A stretch of 64,000 nt of DNA from a bacterium. GTDB taxonomy: Bacteria > Armatimonadota > UBA5829. Shown piece by piece: positions 61,211-64,000 of the stretch. The first letter of the stretch is position 1, and each line of letters starts with the position of its first letter. A program made the position numbers and the translations under genes. The notes below the pieces were generated by a model. The model saw only the letters and a program-made list of their open reading frames with translations. It was not told where the DNA came from and made no database searches. Location: contig JAJFVF010000012.1 in the NCBI GenBank assembly GCA_021371935.1, positions 62,001 to 126,000 of the forward strand, read 5' to 3'.

Positions 61211-61223
61211 GGTTGGAGAAGGA

Positions 61224-63752
61224 ATGAGAAGGATTGCATACATAATCCTGATAATGTTCTTGCTGACAGGGCTGACTGCAATCTCGATGAATGCGGAGGA
61301 AACCGCATCATCAGAGGGCATGTTGTCGAATATGGCCCTGCGCTTGAGTTCGTCCTCCACTCTATCAAGCATAATGTATATGTCTGAAAATTCGTTGACG
61401 TCGACTTCAAATTCCACCAATTCGCTGTCGAGCGCGCTGAAAAAGGATAACTATCTGATGCTTCAGAATGCCGACCTCGGATTGGGCAAACTCAAGCTAA
61501 AACTTGGATTTCAGGATATTGGCGAGGATTTCGATGGTTCTGATTCCCTGCGCAGTTCAAATGCAATAGCCAATGATGCGCTCAATCAGATACAAAAAGA
61601 AAAGGGCATCAAGAGAATGAACTTCAGCGGAGAGATGCCGACATCCGGCCTGAGTTTCTTGTTCAACCAGATTGACGATGCCAATGATTACATCAGAAAC
61701 TGGATGCTCGGCTACAAGGTCGGCGGTCTCGGCTTCACATACACTTCGAGTGATGTCGGCAATGATTTCGACCGGTTCACCGATCTCAAAGAATCCAACA
61801 GAGCACAGCTCGCCAATCAAATCGGAACCAAGCGCACTCAATATGCCGTGCAATACGGCGCAGGACCAACCAATTCAGCCTTAAGCAGTCTGTGCATGTC
61901 TCAGATTGACAGCGAAAACGGCGTGCTTACACAAAACTCCGGAGACATTAACGTCGGCAGCGTCAAAGTGCATGCATATGTTCGCGATGCGGATCCCACG
62001 TTCGACCAGTTCAAAGCCATGAACAACGATGACCGCACCCAATTGGCACTCAATGCACGCAGACAGTTCGATCCGAGCGTGCAATCATCAAGCGTGACAG
62101 GCACCGATAAGTCGAAAGTCACCAGTGAAACCGGTCTGGACCGCGCCAATTATTCCGTCGAGGTTGCCACGGGTCAAGTAAGCACATGGCTGTCATATCT
62201 CGGCCTGAATTCGACGAATGGTGATTTGAGTCGAGGTGCAGTTACGATGAAAGGCAAAAACTTCGGTCTGTATTTTAACCATCATGACATCGACAGCAAG
62301 TTTACAAAGCTCAGCAGTCTACAGCCGGTGGAAGTAAGCAACTTCGGCAACGAATACGGTATGTCCCGCTCCGGCGCAGGCGGCACTTTCAAACTGGGGT
62401 TTGGTGAACTTGCGCTCAACACAGTTAATATCAAAGACAATGATGGCGCATCCATATCCAAGCAGAGTCTCGGTTTCAAAAACACTGCCCTTAAAGTAAA
62501 TATCAATCATCAAAATATAGACCCGGACTTCGACAGGATTTCCGACCTTTCCACCATAGATAAGGCCGATATGGTCGATGATGACAGCGGTTATAGGTGG
62601 TCCGATTACTCAGTCAACTTCCAAGCGACAAAAGTTCTCAACATAGACTCATATGTATATGATTCTGTGAACCATACTACCGGTGACAGTCGGAACCAGA
62701 ACAGACTTTCTTTGAAGTATGCTGCCGACGGCAATTCCACGTATATGATGGACGTAATAAACGTTGATTATGGTAATGGAGATTTCGTCAACACACAATC
62801 ATTGGGAATGAGCAAGAAAGTAACCGGCAACCTGGCTGTGGTGACCAAAATTGCACGCATCACCAGAGACTCGGATGACACTACTACTGCAGGCACGCTT
62901 GGGTTTGACTGGTCAGTCGGGAAGAAACTGACTGTCTCGGCAAATATCTCTAATGCGAACAGCGGTATCAATGATTTGCAGAAAAATAGAAAAGTGGCCT
63001 TGAACGGCCTGATCGCGAAACAGTTTTTGTTCTTTAAGAACATCACTGTCGGCACGGGAATGAACACTACCAGCCTTAAGGGCAGCCAGACAGCATGCGA
63101 CAATGCATTCAAGATGCAGACCGGCGTGATTGGCAATGGAACATTTATGATCGACAATTCGGACAAGATAAACCGCAATACGGGACTGTATAACAACTCC
63201 CGAATAATCAAATATGAGTCCGATGCAGACAAAAAGAAACCTCTGCATGTCAAGATGCTCAGGCAGAATGTGGTCACATCCACAACCACATCTGTGGACA
63301 AACGCAGCTACAGCGCCGAATTGCTTCTGAGCAAAAGCTCAAGCTTTACGTATAAAGATCAACTCGCGGATACCAACTCTGCAGGAACTATTTCGACTAT
63401 CGCAGAAAACGCATACCAAATCAATCATAAGCTCAGCGAAAAGCTCAACATAACCGCCGATTATACAACACAGATCAATGCCACGACCAATAAGTGGGCA
63501 CACATAATGGGCATGGGCTTTGCGGGCAAGCTGAGCAACAACACCGATGTAGAAGTGTATTACGGCATATGCCATATAGCGGATGCCGATGGTGCAAACT
63601 CGGGCGTATATAAGATCAAATACAATCGTAAGCTGGATGATAACCACTATATATCGTTCTCCACCCAGAGGAAGTCGGACTGCGATGCCACAATAGATGT
63701 CGACGAAGGCCGGACCATAGCAAGGCTTGATTTCAAGACCATCTTCCATTAA
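61224..63752 (+). CDS. Exported, probable outer-membrane beta-barrel with novel DFDRF repeats
   Basis: 842-aa exported protein, no family recognised. Signal peptide (YIILIMFLLTGLTAISMNAE). Residues about 85-460 hold five imperfect repeats with a strand, then a (D)xDFDRFxxL motif (GEDFDGSDSL; GNDFDRFTDL; DPTFDQFKAM; DSKFTKLSSL; DPDFDRISDL). The remainder is alternating hydrophobic and polar strands with Asn/Asp/Gly turns, as in an outer-membrane barrel; it ends FKTIFH, not in a Phe. GGAG precedes the ATG by five bases. It is coupled to the zf-HC2 gene. Confidence 0.7.
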   Translation: MRRIAYIILIMFLLTGLTAISMNAEETASSEGMLSNMALRLSSSSTLSSIMYMSENSLTSTSNSTNSLSSALKKDNYLMLQNADLGLGKLKLKLGFQDIGEDFDGSDSLRSSNAIANDALNQIQKEKGIKRMNFSGEMPTSGLSFLFNQIDDANDYIRNWMLGYKVGGLGFTYTSSDVGNDFDRFTDLKESNRAQLANQIGTKRTQYAVQYGAGPTNSALSSLCMSQIDSENGVLTQNSGDINVGSVKVHAYVRDADPTFDQFKAMNNDDRTQLALNARRQFDPSVQSSSVTGTDKSKVTSETGLDRANYSVEVATGQVSTWLSYLGLNSTNGDLSRGAVTMKGKNFGLYFNHHDIDSKFTKLSSLQPVEVSNFGNEYGMSRSGAGGTFKLGFGELALNTVNIKDNDGASISKQSLGFKNTALKVNINHQNIDPDFDRISDLSTIDKADMVDDDSGYRWSDYSVNFQATKVLNIDSYVYDSVNHTTGDSRNQNRLSLKYAADGNSTYMMDVINVDYGNGDFVNTQSLGMSKKVTGNLAVVTKIARITRDSDDTTTAGTLGFDWSVGKKLTVSANISNANSGINDLQKNRKVALNGLIAKQFLFFKNITVGTGMNTTSLKGSQTACDNAFKMQTGVIGNGTFMIDNSDKINRNTGLYNNSRIIKYESDADKKKPLHVKMLRQNVVTSTTTSVDKRSYSAELLLSKSSSFTYKDQLADTNSAGTISTIAENAYQINHKLSEKLNITADYTTQINATTNKWAHIMGMGFAGKLSNNTDVEVYYGICHIADADGANSGVYKIKYNRKLDDNHYISFSTQRKSDCDATIDVDEGRTIARLDFKTIFH

Positions 63753-63832
63753 ATTTGCGCCACAGAGGAAGAATGACTCCGGTAGTATAACTCTATTCTA
63801 TTATTTCATTTGCCGATAGATTGGAGTTGGAA

Positions 63833-64000
63833 TTGGAGATAGTATGTCCTGCTTGGTTTCCCGGTGTCGAGCGGCTGGCCGATGCCATACCTCTGCTGGC
63901 AGATCAGGGAGTGACTGCGGTGGAGATCGGTGTGCAATTCTCGGATTACTTCGATCACCATGATGGCACGCAATTGCAGGCTTTGCTCTCCGAACTGTCG
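63833..64000 (+). CDS. Sugar phosphate isomerase/epimerase-like protein (5' part, cut by window end)
   Basis: First 56 codons of a probable TIM-barrel (AP-endonuclease-2-like) protein: LEIVCPAWFPGVERL, then DQGVTAVEIGVQFSDYF and a His-His pair. Start is TTG at 63833 with GGAG six bases upstream. Similar in style to 33328-34221. The rest lies outside the window. Confidence 0.6.
   Translation, partial: MEIVCPAWFPGVERLADAIPLLADQGVTAVEIGVQFSDYFDHHDGTQLQALLSELS

Overview
The window looks like a chromosomal segment of a diderm bacterium of moderate GC content, most consistent with the Armatimonadota or a related Terrabacteria lineage. This placement is inferred from gene content, not proven. Outer-membrane features are present (LptD-like barrel, a second probable barrel, many lipoboxes, RseB-like and CsgG/FlgT-like periplasmic proteins). 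So are a CdaA/CdaR c-di-AMP module, a PEP-CTERM protein, very large secreted proteins built from Ig-like repeats, and frequent TTG start codons behind good Shine-Dalgarno (SD) sequences. No rRNA, tRNA, CRISPR array, prophage or intact transposase was seen.

Region 1 (about 1-18,080, all minus strand) is a run of six genes for exported proteins. In transcription order they are a CsgG/FlgT-like protein with Fn3-like domains and a 15-Asp linker, a subtilisin-family protease, a 672-aa secreted protein, a giant 2849-aa protein of Ig-like repeats, a small CsgG/TolB-like protein, and a Big_1 plus OstA/LptD-like outer-membrane barrel. The protease, the 672-aa protein and the giant protein end in the same roughly 200-residue module (core GWN-x-[IF]-G-N/Q, then GYW-x-[KR]-A). 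The papain-like protease at 44645-49624 carries it too. This looks like a surface-display or secretion locus with its own C-terminal signal, and it is the best candidate for an undescribed system here.

Region 2 (18,200-32,400) holds coaE and rpsA, three exported proteins (SGNH hydrolase, GHL10-type glycosidase, unknown), a small CxxCH protein, a cdaA-cdaR-ndk operon, an ankyrin/HEAT protein, a decayed fragment of the ndk 3' end and a choice-of-anchor A PEP-CTERM protein. The unknown exported protein is preceded by an attenuator-like terminator.

Region 3 (32,600-44,100) is metabolic: a PIG-L deacetylase with a sugar-phosphate-isomerase-like protein, an MscS channel, a GlcD-type FAD oxidase, and a branched-chain-amino-acid-type ABC transporter operon (livH, livM, livG, livF, binding protein) that also contains a GH130 glycoside phosphorylase and a PaaK-type CoA ligase.

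Region 4 (44,100-64,000) has the papain-like protease with NHL repeats, envelope genes (GT39 glycosyltransferase, PAP2 phosphatase, BrkB/YihY protein), a PhnD-like binding lipoprotein, a cupredoxin-like lipoprotein, an ECF sigma / anti-sigma / RseB-like operon with an ECF-type promoter of its own, an orphan zinc-finger anti-sigma-like gene coupled to a novel repeat-bearing probable barrel, and the start of a TIM-barrel isomerase-like gene.

Five copies of a 78-79 bp twin-hairpin element lie between genes across the window. Their stems keep pairing through compensatory changes, and in two copies the edge of the element supplies the stop codon of the adjoining gene.
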